A stretch of DNA of 8,806 bases from an uncultured Clostridia bacterium (GCA_934403665.1 CAKRUL010000030.1:1-8806); one strand, 5' to 3'. Shown: positions 1 to 7,354, counted from the stretch's first letter. The notes: generated by a model not told the origin, from the letters alone. Program-made: numbers and translations.

Positions 1-2242
1 GCGTTCTCCCATTCTTCTCCTTCGCCGTCACCTTGGGATTGCTGCTGTCTATGCGGACGGCCTTTTGATTGGCATAGGCGGCGCCGGAATCCAGTTTCAT
101 GAGAATGCCGTTCCCGATTGTTTTTTGAATCATCGCGGCATCCTGAGAGTTCAGCCCGGTCATCACCAGTTTATAAAGATTGAACCCATCGGAACTCCAA
201 CCGCTGTGATAAAGATTTCCGTCGTCGCCCAGCACAAAATATTGCATGGAACGCTTGGTGTGGTTGAACTCCATGGTTTCCGGATCCAGAATAATCAGAT
301 ACCCGTTGCAGACGGCATACAGAACACCATCCTTGTCAAACTCCAACTGTGCCATCGTGGACATCGTTTTGCGCTCGTAATACATTTTGTCCGCTACCAC
401 CGACTTGATCGTGTTCAGGGTCACAGGATCCAAGCAGAAAACAGCACCGCTGGAAATCCCCCACAGGTTGCCGTCCGGGCCGATCTCAATATCGCCCAGC
501 GTTTTGTTCGGGGCGGAAGTTCCGTCGATCTGAACCGGTTTGCTCAGTGTGACCTTTCTCTGTGCCACATCAAAGGCAAAAATATATGCTTCGTTTGCAG
601 GATAAGGCTTCACAGGCACAAAGGTGGAGGTTGCTCCGTACAGGATTCCGTCCTTGTACGCAAGCCCGTCTACACTCTGTCCCGGGAACAAATCCCCATA
701 GAAGTCAAATTGTCCGGTGCGCTTGTCATAGATACCGATCCCTCCGGTATCAAATCCGCTGCGCGGATAAGCGCCCACCGCGATGAGATTGTCATCGATC
801 CGGCAGATGTCAAAGATTCTGTCCTGGTTTTTGTCTCCCAGACTGCCCAGCAAAACGGGGTTCGTGTCGGAGGGCGGCTGCGTCAGATCATACTCGTAAA
901 GAGTTGCCTGGGTATAACCGCCAAGATAAGCGGTGTTTCCATACCGCTTGATGGATTCCGACTGGTTGCTCCTGTATTTCACTTTTTCTCCGGTTTTGGG
1001 ATCATAAACCGCCATATATTCGCCCATGTAGCTGCCCATCAGCAGAGTATTGTTTAGCCCCAGCTCGATCTGCTGGATGTGGGCGGAGACAGAGGGAAGA
1101 TCGTATTCCCTGAGCACCACGGTCTGCTTGCTTTGCATATTGAGAGCAACCAACGACTGACTGTTTCTGGAAAAGGTAATCAGAGATTCTCCTGGAAGCT
1201 CGGGATGCCCCGGCACCTCCATCCAGGTGCTGCCGACCAGATTGCCGTAATAATACGTTTCGGTATTAACGGCTTCCAGTGTTTCCAAATCAACCTCATA
1301 CAACCCCACCTCCGAGATCGGCGCACCGGCCGGCGCGGTGAGAAGATAGGTTTTCCCGTCCCCCTGATAGGGCGGAAGCCAAAAGCCATAGCCCCGCGGG
1401 AACTGACGAACCCAGTCTCCCTTGTCGGCATCATAGATCAGACAATAGGAACTGCGATCCTCATTTTTGGTGGTGCAGAAAATCAGATTGCCGATATGAT
1501 CCATCATATAATAATTGACCACTTTTGTTCCCGGATAGCTTTCTTCCGGCTGTTTCAGCCTGGTTACTTCGCCGGTATTCACATCCAGACTGACAAAACC
1601 TGTGGTCGGCGCCTGCCCTCCGGCATAAATTTTGCCGTTGTAATAGGTCATGCTCATCACATACCGTTCCCCCGGAAACACGTTGCTGTATTCCCGAACG
1701 ATATTAAGATCCTTGTCGCACTGATAGATATTCGGCGTGGGGAAGGTTCCGAAATAGATGTTTCCCTCCTCGTCAAAGACCAGCCCGTAACCGGCTGTCA
1801 TTCCGGCAATCGGTGTCGTTCCGCTGCTTTCTAATTGCTTGGTGACAGTATGATAGCGATACAGCAGAATATATCCGTGCGGCAGGATATAGATATTTCC
1901 ATCCGGTCCCTTTTTGATATACCATGCCGTCTTGGTGTAAGCACCGGCACCGGCCTGCAAAGGGATGGAGCGCTCCACCTTCTTTTCGTCCAAATTGTAT
2001 ACGAAGAAGGTGGCCGTGGGTCGGGAGGCTTCTACAATATACATCATATGCTTGCCGTCCTCCACGCCGAACTCACAGGCTACCGCATCGATAATTCCCA
2101 TGGGGCCGCCCAAAGCGATTTCCTCTTGAAACTCCTTGTCGATCCGCCTTCCGCCTCCCTGTGCCCCGGTCGAGACCGACATAGCGCAGAGAAACAATGC
2201 CACGGTCAAAACCACACAGAGAACTTTTTTTCTTTCCTTCAT
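1..2242 (-). CDS. Secreted beta-propeller protein with C-terminal stalk (copper-amine-oxidase-N-like) domain, partial at its 3' end
   Basis: The frame is open for 747 codons from ATG 2242 and leaves the window without a stop. Residues 1-27 form a signal peptide: basic MKERKK, a hydrophobic core, then SVSTGAQ. Residues from about 45 to 700 carry repeated propeller-like strands such as GPDGNIYIL, DEEGNIYFG, YNGKIYAGG, IGPDGNLWGI and DKDGVLYAV, each followed by a turn of the type YDPKTGE or LDPETME. I read this as a PQQ/WD40/SMP-30-like propeller; I do not recognise a catalytic motif. The last 35 residues (ILMKLDSGAAYANQKAVRID, later NGRT) match the start of the copper amine oxidase N-terminal/stalk domain, whose usual continuation is LVPxR. 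The family is not known to imply amine oxidase activity. GGGGAGG at 2255-2261 is the ribosome binding site, with a longish 12-nt spacer. The gene follows the GLUG gene by 22 nt. The substrate and role are unknown; a surface or wall-bound sugar-related role is inferred from context only. Confidence 0.88.
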   Translation of the reverse strand, partial: MKERKKVLCVVLTVALFLCAMSVSTGAQGGGRRIDKEFQEEIALGGPMGIIDAVACEFGVEDGKHMMYIVEASRPTATFFVYNLDEKKVERSIPLQAGAGAYTKTAWYIKKGPDGNIYILPHGYILLYRYHTVTKQLESSGTTPIAGMTAGYGLVFDEEGNIYFGTFPTPNIYQCDKDLNIVREYSNVFPGERYVMSMTYYNGKIYAGGQAPTTGFVSLDVNTGEVTRLKQPEESYPGTKVVNYYMMDHIGNLIFCTTKNEDRSSYCLIYDADKGDWVRQFPRGYGFWLPPYQGDGKTYLLTAPAGAPISEVGLYEVDLETLEAVNTETYYYGNLVGSTWMEVPGHPELPGESLITFSRNSQSLVALNMQSKQTVVLREYDLPSVSAHIQQIELGLNNTLLMGSYMGEYMAVYDPKTGEKVKYRSNQSESIKRYGNTAYLGGYTQATLYEYDLTQPPSDTNPVLLGSLGDKNQDRIFDICRIDDNLIAVGAYPRSGFDTGGIGIYDKRTGQFDFYGDLFPGQSVDGLAYKDGILYGATSTFVPVKPYPANEAYIFAFDVAQRKVTLSKPVQIDGTSAPNKTLGDIEIGPDGNLWGISSGAVFCLDPVTLNTIKSVVADKMYYERKTMSTMAQLEFDKDGVLYAVCNGYLIILDPETMEFNHTKRSMQYFVLGDDGNLYHSGWSSDGFNLYKLVMTGLNSQDAAMIQKTIGNGILMKLDSGAAYANQKAVRIDSSNPKVTAKEKNGRT

Positions 2243-2264
2243 TTTGTAACAGAACCTCCCCGGA

Positions 2265-3375
2265 TTACCCCTCATAAGGGTTGTTTACAAGCTGCGGAAA
2301 TGCATAGCCGTTTTCTGCATCAAAGATCCAAATCTCTGTATTTCCAAACCCTGCCAAGGGTGCTTCCGCATTGGACAGCTGTTCGGCAGTCACCTCGGTT
2401 GCCGCACCGGTAGCATCGCTCTCTTTCGCCGCTTTGACAAAATAGTTGTTTTCCTTTGCCGCCGCAGAACCGGTACGAATCACAGCCGTAAGGGCGGTGA
2501 TGGACTTCGGGGCAGAATAACAGCCCTTCAACGTCACACTCCCGGCAATGGTTCCGATCAAACCGGCATTATAATTTCCGGTGTGAGAGCCTGCACTGAA
2601 ATTGTTGGTATAGGAACCGCCCTCCGCATGAGCGACCAATCCGCCGCCGTAGCTTGCGGCAGTGACGGCACCGCTGTGATAACACTGATCCACAGAACTG
2701 CTCATGGTTCTTCCGGCAATTCCGCCGCCTCTTCCTGTGCTGTTCACCGTTCCCCGGTTTGCACAAAGTGCAATCGCGCCGCCCTTGTCGAAGCCGGCAA
2801 TGCCGCCGCAAAAAGAATTTGCAGTTGCTTCGGAACGCACCGTCCCGGCATTTTTGCATTCTTTCACGGTACCCTTGAGGTGATAGCCGACAATGCCGCC
2901 CACCTGAAGCAAAAGGGTATTTCTTGTGGTCGGGTTGCTTCCCGAAAGAACCACACCCAACACCTCTGCGCTTTTCTCATTGACACAGCTGTTCACGATT
3001 GCCGCCTGTCCCGCAATTCCCCCGGTGACCACATAAAGCTTATCCGCAAAAGAAGCAAGATTGTTTCCATAATAATTCGATATCTTTCCGCTGTTTTCGC
3101 AATGATGAATCCCTGCGGAAGTCTCCTGTATTCCGACAATGCCGCCGACAGCCGCGGAGACCGGCAGACTGCTTAACGCACTGTTATCATTGGAAACGTC
3201 GCCTCGGTTCACACAGCGCTCTACCAAACCGTCTGCCTGACCGGCGATTCCGCCTGCAAAGGGCGCGGATGGCTTCCTCCGCCCAGTGACCGGAAAGCTC
3301 CTCTGCCGATACCGGGAAGAAAAGCATTTGACAGAATACGGCAAGCGATAACAGAGCACTCAAAAAACGTTTCAT
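2265..3375 (-). pseudogene. GLUG-repeat surface protein with a truncated SLH start, frameshifted
   Basis: Translation from ATG 3375 gives a clear signal peptide (MKRFLSALLSLAVFCQMLFF, then PVSAEE) and then SGHWAEEAIRA, the usual opening of an SLH domain. At about 3258-3264 the SLH frame stops making sense: it continues as arginine-rich sequence and ends at 3187, a product of only 62 residues. The frame one base on resumes as FAGGIAGQADG and stays sensible to the TAA at 2265, ending with the typical GLUG-protein close W-FDAENGYAFPQLVNNP. The rest of an SLH domain (about 35 residues) and any linker are absent, so a deletion that also changed frame is more likely than a one-base slip. AGGAGG at 3385-3390 sits 9 nt before the ATG. 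The 3359 GTG in the GLUG frame has no signal peptide and is an unlikely start. Gene A ends 17 nt upstream and gene C begins 22 nt downstream. Such proteins are exported and wall-associated; GLUG function is not established. Confidence 0.75.
2500..3260 (-). repeat. Eight GLUG-type protein repeats
   Basis: In the GLUG frame of the broken gene there are eight units built on G-G-I-A/V-G followed about 10-15 residues later by a C-x-N-x-G or similar motif: FAGGIAGQ, VGGIVGIQ, TGGIAGQA, VGGIVGYH, CGGIAGFD, GGGIAGRT, GGGLVAHA and NAGLIGTI. Most are followed by CVNRGDV, CENSGKI, CKNAGTV, CANRGTV or CYHSGAV. Unit length varies from about 22 to 45 residues. The pattern matches the GLUG motif family, which forms right-handed beta-helix-like stacks in secreted surface proteins. 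DNA identity between units is not high enough to call a DNA tandem repeat. Confidence 0.85.
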
Positions 3376-3392
3376 ATTCTCCTTCCTCCTTC

Positions 3393-3848
3393 TCAGCGAT
3401 TCACCACGATAATCTGGGAACATTTGTAATCATAACGGAACTGAATCACAAGACTTGCCTTCTCCACGCTCTTTGTCTCCTCCACCGTTTTGATGTCTGC
3501 ATAGGTGCCTGCCTTGGTTTTGATTTCGCCGCTGACCGGATCGGTCTGAACCACAAGAACGGGCGCCGTGGAAATATCCCCGGTCTGCATCACATAAGTG
3601 GAAGGATCCCCCAAAACAATTTTATCCGGCGTGCTTCTGCTCAGATAAGAGGTCAGATTTCCGCCGCTCACGGATTTTGGTGAAACAACCGTCAAGGTAT
3701 ACTGATTGTTGACACCGTTATAATAGGCTCTCTGATCGTTTGGCATTGCATCAATACCGTTCAGATAAGTGGAATACAGAAACCGGGAATTGCTGGGATA
3801 CAATCCCGCGGCAGGTGCCTTTGATGCAATCTCATCGATTCGGAACAC
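3393..3848 (-). pseudogene. C-terminal fragment of the SLH protein after the TAG
   Basis: The frame continues unchanged past the TAG with RVFRIDEIASKAPAAGLYPS and runs 152 residues to TGA 3393, ending SQIIVVNR. It has no signal peptide, and the only nearby start is GTG 3848, which is two codons after the stop and lacks a ribosome binding site. The sequence before and after the TAG joins into a plausible strand (GDIIRITRNGNNLAHL, one residue, RVFRIDE) of the type seen near the end of clostridial SLH proteins. I therefore treat it as the detached tail of the gene above rather than an independent gene. Confidence 0.7.
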
Positions 3849-3851
3849 ACG

Positions 3852-3854
3852 CTA
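3852..3854 (-). other. In-frame TAG at codon 787 of the SLH gene
   Basis: The codons read CAT CTG TAG CGT GTG TTC CGA. The frame is identical on both sides, and a C to T change from CAG (Gln) explains it most simply. The only other gene in the window ending in TAG is the pyruvyl transferase, where reading through would enter the terminator hairpin. Confidence 0.85.
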
Positions 3855-6188
3855 CAGATGCGCCAGATTGTTTCCGTTCCGAGTAATCCGGATAATATCC
3901 CCCTTCTTCAAAGCAGGAACTGCTTTTCCATAAGGTGTTTCGCTTTCTTGACACCCTTCTATCAAATACTTGTAAGAGAAGAGCATATCGTCCGTATCGG
4001 CCGTAGCCGCCATTTCGTCACTGCCGTTTGTAGTATAATAGATCTTTTTGATTTTCTTCTCCTTCGCACTGTCATAAACCTCCGATGTTCTCAAAAAGAC
4101 CGCCATATTCAAATCATTGTAGGTATAATTGGTGCCGTAACGGAAGGTATCCGCCCTTCCCCTGACAATTGCCAGGCCTGCCACGCCGGTATCCGGATCA
4201 ATGTCATATCCTTGAATATCGAAAGAATACAAATAGGACAATGCCGATGGAGAAAGAATCTGATAACCCGCATCCTCCTTCGGGCGTTCATAAAGCTGAA
4301 TCATCCGGTAGTCAAACGGTCTTGTGAAATTGATGTCGCCTTTGTTCGTATCAATCTCTGTAATCTGACCCTCGGAATTCATTTTCAAGAGAACCGGCCG
4401 GGAATACTGCTCCGCATAAATGCTTGCCGGTGCTCCGCTGATAGGACTGGAGATCGGATCACGCTTCATCAGTGCCTGCACAATCTTCGCCCGATCTTCC
4501 AAGGCGGTTCCGTCCACCTTCACCTTATCGCGAAACGCACAGACTTTGACCTCCCCGGTTTTTAAGAAGAATTTTCCTTTCAGCACTTCCAGTCCGCCCT
4601 CATCGGTCAACCCGATCAGATAGGCATATTCTTTGCTTTGCACAGCCGCCCCCTGCTGATAGGCAATCTTCCCGGTAACATCCAGCAGGAATACAGCGGA
4701 TTCTCCCAAAGAAAGCGTCTGCAAAAACCGAGATTTCACATGCAGAATGCTGTCAGAAACCGGATAAGCATTGTTCCCCACAATCACTTTGTTTCCGGAC
4801 ATCTCAATTGAGTCAACCTCCCCTTCTGCCCTCTCGCGTGCAACCATCAAATAATAAAACGCTTTCCCGTCGATTTCCTGCGGTGCCTGTGCGACAGAAA
4901 CCACATCGTTCTCCGCAATATCCAAAAGTTCCCGGATCTCGCCGCTGTTGACAATCCGGTAACCGCACTTTGATTCGTCCAGGGTCAATCCCATAGAGGG
5001 ATTGAATTTACAGCCGATGTATCCATCCTGCGGATTAAGGTTCGCAGCAATCAGATTTCTCTGCGGAACCTTTTGTCCGTTGTCTCCGACATTGAACGAG
5101 AGAACCTCAATCAAATCGGCTCGTTTGTCACCATCGTTGTCTACAATCCGCAAAAAGCCGTCCTCCGGCTTCAAATCCTCCGATGTGTAATTCACTTTAT
5201 GAATCCCATTCAGAACAACTGCGGCTCCCTCGCGGTTCAAAGCGGCTTTCCTGTAATCCGTCGCCTCCGGTTCCTTTTCATATTCGATATAGTCCGCAGT
5301 GACGCTGATAATCCGGTCGGCATTCAAAAGCGTTTCGGACGACATTTTATGGAGGTGATAAGTCAGCACTTCGTTTCTTCCGCTTTCCTTATCATACTTG
5401 ACATAGACTTTCAAACGACTGCCCAAATGCTGAAAGATATCACTTTCTCCTATATAAGCCGTGATTTTTTCTCCGGTCTTGGTGACGCGCAAAGCCACTC
5501 TCTGCGAATCATTCAATCCGTCTCCTGCCAAAGAGGTGACGCCGTTATCGATCACACGGGCGTCATATTCCTCGATTCCCAAGCGCTCCGAAAGCAGGTT
5601 TTTGTCCGGAAGCACTTCCAATATGATTGCATTCTCCGTCACGGAATCCACAGACACCAAATCCGCAAACAAAGCATTATAGACCATTTTGGCAATCACG
5701 CCCCCGGTCATTTCCTCATGGAGGTCGATCCCCTTGAGAAGTCCGATTTCATAGGCTACCGACAGATAGCCGGACGGGTAACCGCCTTTTGCATTGGCAT
5801 AGGGCGTATACTGCATGGCATTGAGAAGCATGGTGACCACTTCGTTCGCCGTCAGTCGTCTTGCCGGATGAAAGGTATTGTCCGGCGAGCCGTTGATGAT
5901 TTTTAACTCTTTGCACGCCCGGATTTCCGAATAAAAGGCAGTTTCCGGTGTCACATCGTCAAAGACAGGTTTTCCGTCACCGCCGCCGAAATCCGTCTCG
6001 GGATACAAACAGCGAATGATCATCGCGCACAGCTCTCCACGCGGCAACGTAAACACCGGTTCATAATTCGGGGTCAGAACCCCAAGTTTGCTGAGCAATT
6101 CCAACTCCACAGACCATTCTTCGGTTTCCTCCGTTGCGATAGAGACCGTCGCGAACATGCTCAGTAAAACAGCAACGCACAGCATCAC
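3852..6188 (-). CDS. Main open segment of the SLH protein (778 codons), possible reinitiation product
   Basis: This is the part of the SLH gene between its two internal stops. If translation restarted at GTG 6188, which directly follows the TGA, or at ATG 6185, the product would be 777-778 residues and keep all three SLH repeats (FTLPRGELCAMIIRCL, then FDDVTPETAFYSEIRA with LTANEVVTMLLNAM, then AYEIGLLKGI with MTGGVIAKMVYNAL). The usual TRAE motif of SLH repeats is replaced by PRGE, TANE and TGGV. There is no good ribosome binding site just before 6188, so expression would need readthrough of TGA or coupling to the seven-codon leader. The segment ends at TAG 3852-3854 after GNNLAHL, in the middle of what looks like a continuous domain. 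An automatic gene caller would report it as a separate gene; I regard it as a fragment. Confidence 0.55.
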   Translation of the reverse strand: MMLCVAVLLSMFATVSIATEETEEWSVELELLSKLGVLTPNYEPVFTLPRGELCAMIIRCLYPETDFGGGDGKPVFDDVTPETAFYSEIRACKELKIINGSPDNTFHPARRLTANEVVTMLLNAMQYTPYANAKGGYPSGYLSVAYEIGLLKGIDLHEEMTGGVIAKMVYNALFADLVSVDSVTENAIILEVLPDKNLLSERLGIEEYDARVIDNGVTSLAGDGLNDSQRVALRVTKTGEKITAYIGESDIFQHLGSRLKVYVKYDKESGRNEVLTYHLHKMSSETLLNADRIISVTADYIEYEKEPEATDYRKAALNREGAAVVLNGIHKVNYTSEDLKPEDGFLRIVDNDGDKRADLIEVLSFNVGDNGQKVPQRNLIAANLNPQDGYIGCKFNPSMGLTLDESKCGYRIVNSGEIRELLDIAENDVVSVAQAPQEIDGKAFYYLMVARERAEGEVDSIEMSGNKVIVGNNAYPVSDSILHVKSRFLQTLSLGESAVFLLDVTGKIAYQQGAAVQSKEYAYLIGLTDEGGLEVLKGKFFLKTGEVKVCAFRDKVKVDGTALEDRAKIVQALMKRDPISSPISGAPASIYAEQYSRPVLLKMNSEGQITEIDTNKGDINFTRPFDYRMIQLYERPKEDAGYQILSPSALSYLYSFDIQGYDIDPDTGVAGLAIVRGRADTFRYGTNYTYNDLNMAVFLRTSEVYDSAKEKKIKKIYYTTNGSDEMAATADTDDMLFSYKYLIEGCQESETPYGKAVPALKKGDIIRITRNGNNLAHL

Positions 6189-6191
6189 TCA
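6189..6191 (-). other. In-frame TGA at codon 8 of the SLH gene
   Basis: The codons read ATG AGA AGC AAA AAA TGG ATC TGA GTG ATG CTG. The stop separates the basic n-region from the hydrophobic core of one signal peptide. TGA is used as the normal stop by other genes here (the SLH gene itself at 3393, the flippase, the AraC gene), so reassignment of TGA to an amino acid is not supported. Confidence 0.85.
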
Positions 6192-6218
6192 GATCCATTT
6201 TTTGCTTCTCATACAAAT

Positions 6219-6223
6219 CCCCC
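6219..6223 (-). promoter_or_regulatory. Ribosome binding site fixing the true SLH start at 6212
   Basis: On the minus strand AAAAAGGGGGATTTGTATG places GGGGG 6 nt before ATG 6212. This favours 6212 over the GTG at 6188 and shows that the TGA at codon 8 lies inside the translated gene. Confidence 0.7.
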
Positions 6224-6268
6224 TTTTTGTTTCCAAAATATTTTTTTTTCGATACAAAAAGTTTTCTG

Positions 6269-6297
6269 TTGACTTCTGATTTTTCCTCTTATATACT
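6269..6297 (+). promoter_or_regulatory. Sigma-A-type promoter of the AraC-family gene
   Basis: TTGACT at 6269-6274 and TATACT at 6292-6297 each match the consensus at five of six positions and are separated by exactly 17 bp. Transcription would start near 6304, giving an untranslated leader of about 67 nt before GTG 6371. The whole gap 6213-6370 is divergent. For the opposite SLH gene I see TATAGT on the minus strand at 6295-6300 and TTGACG at 6323-6328, but their 22-bp spacing is too long to call them a pair. Confidence 0.75.
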
Positions 6298-6313
6298 ATA
6301 CCTAACATATCAG

Positions 6314-6344
6314 CGTGAAAACCGTCAATTTCCAAACGTGATAA
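6314..6344 (+). promoter_or_regulatory. Candidate regulator operator (direct repeat CGTGAwAA)
   Basis: CGTGAAAA (6314-6321) and CGTGATAA (6337-6344) are direct repeats with 7 of 8 matches, 23 bp apart, near two helical turns. AraC-family dimers commonly bind direct repeats about 21 bp apart. The site lies between the promoter and the start of the AraC gene, a place suited to autorepression and within reach of the divergent operon. The same bases also form a bulged inverted repeat (TATCAGCGT at 6308-6316 and ACGTGATA at 6336-6343). Eight-base repeats can occur by chance. Confidence 0.3.
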
Positions 6345-6370
6345 AATATTCATTTTGTGAGGTGAATCTT

Positions 6371-7228
6371 GTGAATCGTCACGATCTCATTCATATTCCG
6401 ATTGAAATCACCAAACCGCAGGATTTTTTTCCCCAGCCGCTTCGCTTTATGAAAACGGTAACCTCCACACCGCGTTATGACTCCAAACGGCAGGTTCCCG
6501 TCATTCCGCACTGCCTGTTTCACTATACCTTGTCGGGCGAAGGGGAATATGAATTCAAGGGAAAAACATATAAGGTGCAAAAGGGGCAAGGCTTTTTTTG
6601 GACCACGCAAAGCGATGCCTTCCATTACCGCTATCCGCAAAACGGCACAAAAACCTGGAAGTTCATCTGCCTTTGCTTTGTGGGAGAAGGAATGTATGAT
6701 TTGTCTCTGAAAACCGCAGAACAATACGGCCCTGTTTTCACACTTCACGAGGATTGCCAAAGCATCCGGAACTTTTTGGGAATCATGAAGGATAAGGAAT
6801 ATATTTCCCTTTCCTGCGCAGAGGGCATGAAAATGATTTGGAATCTTTTTGAAGACATTGTGGATTCTTATATTATCAACAGCAATGAGGGAATGCACCC
6901 CACTGTCAAAGCAATCAAACGGCTGGTCAATTCCAATTTAACCGAAAACATCACCATCTCGGGAATTGCAAAGCATCTGAATCTTTCCCGGGAGCATATT
7001 TCCAGACTGTTTCTTTCCTATACCGGAAAATCGCTGAAGGATTATATCAAAGAGCAAAAATTAAACTATGCCTGCAAGCTATTGATTGAAACCAACTATT
7101 CTACCAACGAAATTGCCGGAATCTTGAAATATAGTTCAGGCTCCAATTTTATCCGCGCTTTTCACGGTGCTCTGAAAATGACTCCTAAGGAATACCGCGA
7201 TTCCAGTATTCCTCTCTTTCTCTCATGA
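6371..7228 (+). CDS. AraC-family transcriptional regulator with cupin-like sensor domain
   Basis: The 285-residue protein has the two-part AraC layout. Residues of about 45-110 form the cupin-type ligand-binding fold (HCLFHYTLSGEGEYEFKGKT, YKVQKGQGFFW). The C-terminal 107 residues hold the double helix-turn-helix: ISGIAKHLNLSREHISRLF near 197-215 and STNEIAGILKYSSGSNFIRA near 244-263, closing with the family signature KMTPKEYRDSS. This class usually senses a sugar or related small molecule and acts on adjacent promoters. GTG 6371 is chosen because GAGGTG (6359-6364) lies 6 nt before it; the frame is open back to ATG 6227, but that codon is upstream of the promoter. The gene is divergent from the broken surface-protein operon, and its likely targets are that operon and itself. 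The ligand cannot be inferred. No lesions are seen. Confidence 0.93.
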   Translation: MNRHDLIHIPIEITKPQDFFPQPLRFMKTVTSTPRYDSKRQVPVIPHCLFHYTLSGEGEYEFKGKTYKVQKGQGFFWTTQSDAFHYRYPQNGTKTWKFICLCFVGEGMYDLSLKTAEQYGPVFTLHEDCQSIRNFLGIMKDKEYISLSCAEGMKMIWNLFEDIVDSYIINSNEGMHPTVKAIKRLVNSNLTENITISGIAKHLNLSREHISRLFLSYTGKSLKDYIKEQKLNYACKLLIETNYSTNEIAGILKYSSGSNFIRAFHGALKMTPKEYRDSSIPLFLS

Positions 7229-7291
7229 GAACCTGTATGTCTTACTGCTTGTGCCCGATATCACCTGTTTCAACAAATAACGTTAAAGTAC

Positions 7292-7326
7292 AAAACGCCT
7301 GAAATTTTTAGGATTTCAGGCGTTTT
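7292..7326. terminator. Bidirectional intrinsic terminator
   Basis: A perfect 14-bp stem (AAAACGCCTGAAAT at 7292-7305 with its complement at 7313-7326) closes a 7-nt loop. The GC-rich core CGCCTGAAAT is flanked by T runs on either strand, so it can end both the AraC transcript from the left and the pyruvyl transferase transcript from the right. The rest of the 126-nt gap shows nothing else. Confidence 0.92.
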
Positions 7327-7354
7327 TGCTTACGGTTGACCGACTTTTTCTGAT

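Larger units (their letters stand above)
3393..6212 (-). pseudogene. Large SLH-domain surface protein interrupted by two in-frame stop codons
   Basis: One reading frame runs 940 codons from ATG 6212 to TGA 3393, broken by TGA at codon 8 (6189-6191) and TAG at codon 787 (3852-3854). The ATG at 6212 has GGGGG at 6219-6223 as ribosome binding site and encodes the basic signal-peptide start MRSKKWI; the hydrophobic core MLCVAVLLSMFATVSIA lies just after the TGA. Three SLH repeats follow (about codons 32-70, 83-133 and 143-180), then a long region with no recognised enzyme domain that contains a calcium-loop-like DNDGDKRAD at codons 358-366. After the TAG the protein continues for 152 residues in the same frame and style. 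SLH repeats bind pyruvylated secondary wall polymers, so the intact protein would be an S-layer-like wall protein. Both stops are one transition from a sense codon (TGG or CGA; CAG). Starting at GTG 6188 would give a signal peptide with no basic residues. Confidence 0.78.

Noticed and set aside
65..1834. Long plus-strand open frames of 330 and 251 codons
   Set aside because: They lie opposite the propeller gene, lack ribosome binding sites and recognisable domains, and their composition mirrors the real minus-strand codons.
3256..3264. Programmed frameshift at CCCTTTG in the GLUG gene
   Set aside because: The heptamer is not in the phase needed for a -1 shift, and the required change is +1. 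The missing SLH residues point to a deletion instead.
3852..6191. Alternative genetic code explaining both internal stops
   Set aside because: TGA ends at least three other genes here, and TAG ends the pyruvyl transferase just before a terminator. One code change could not explain both stops and the frameshift.
6231..6250. T run read as a terminator
   Set aside because: No stable stem precedes the run on either strand.
6227..6370. Upstream start at ATG 6227 for the AraC gene
   Set aside because: It lies upstream of the promoter at 6269-6297 and the extra residues show no domain sense; GTG 6371 has a good ribosome binding site.
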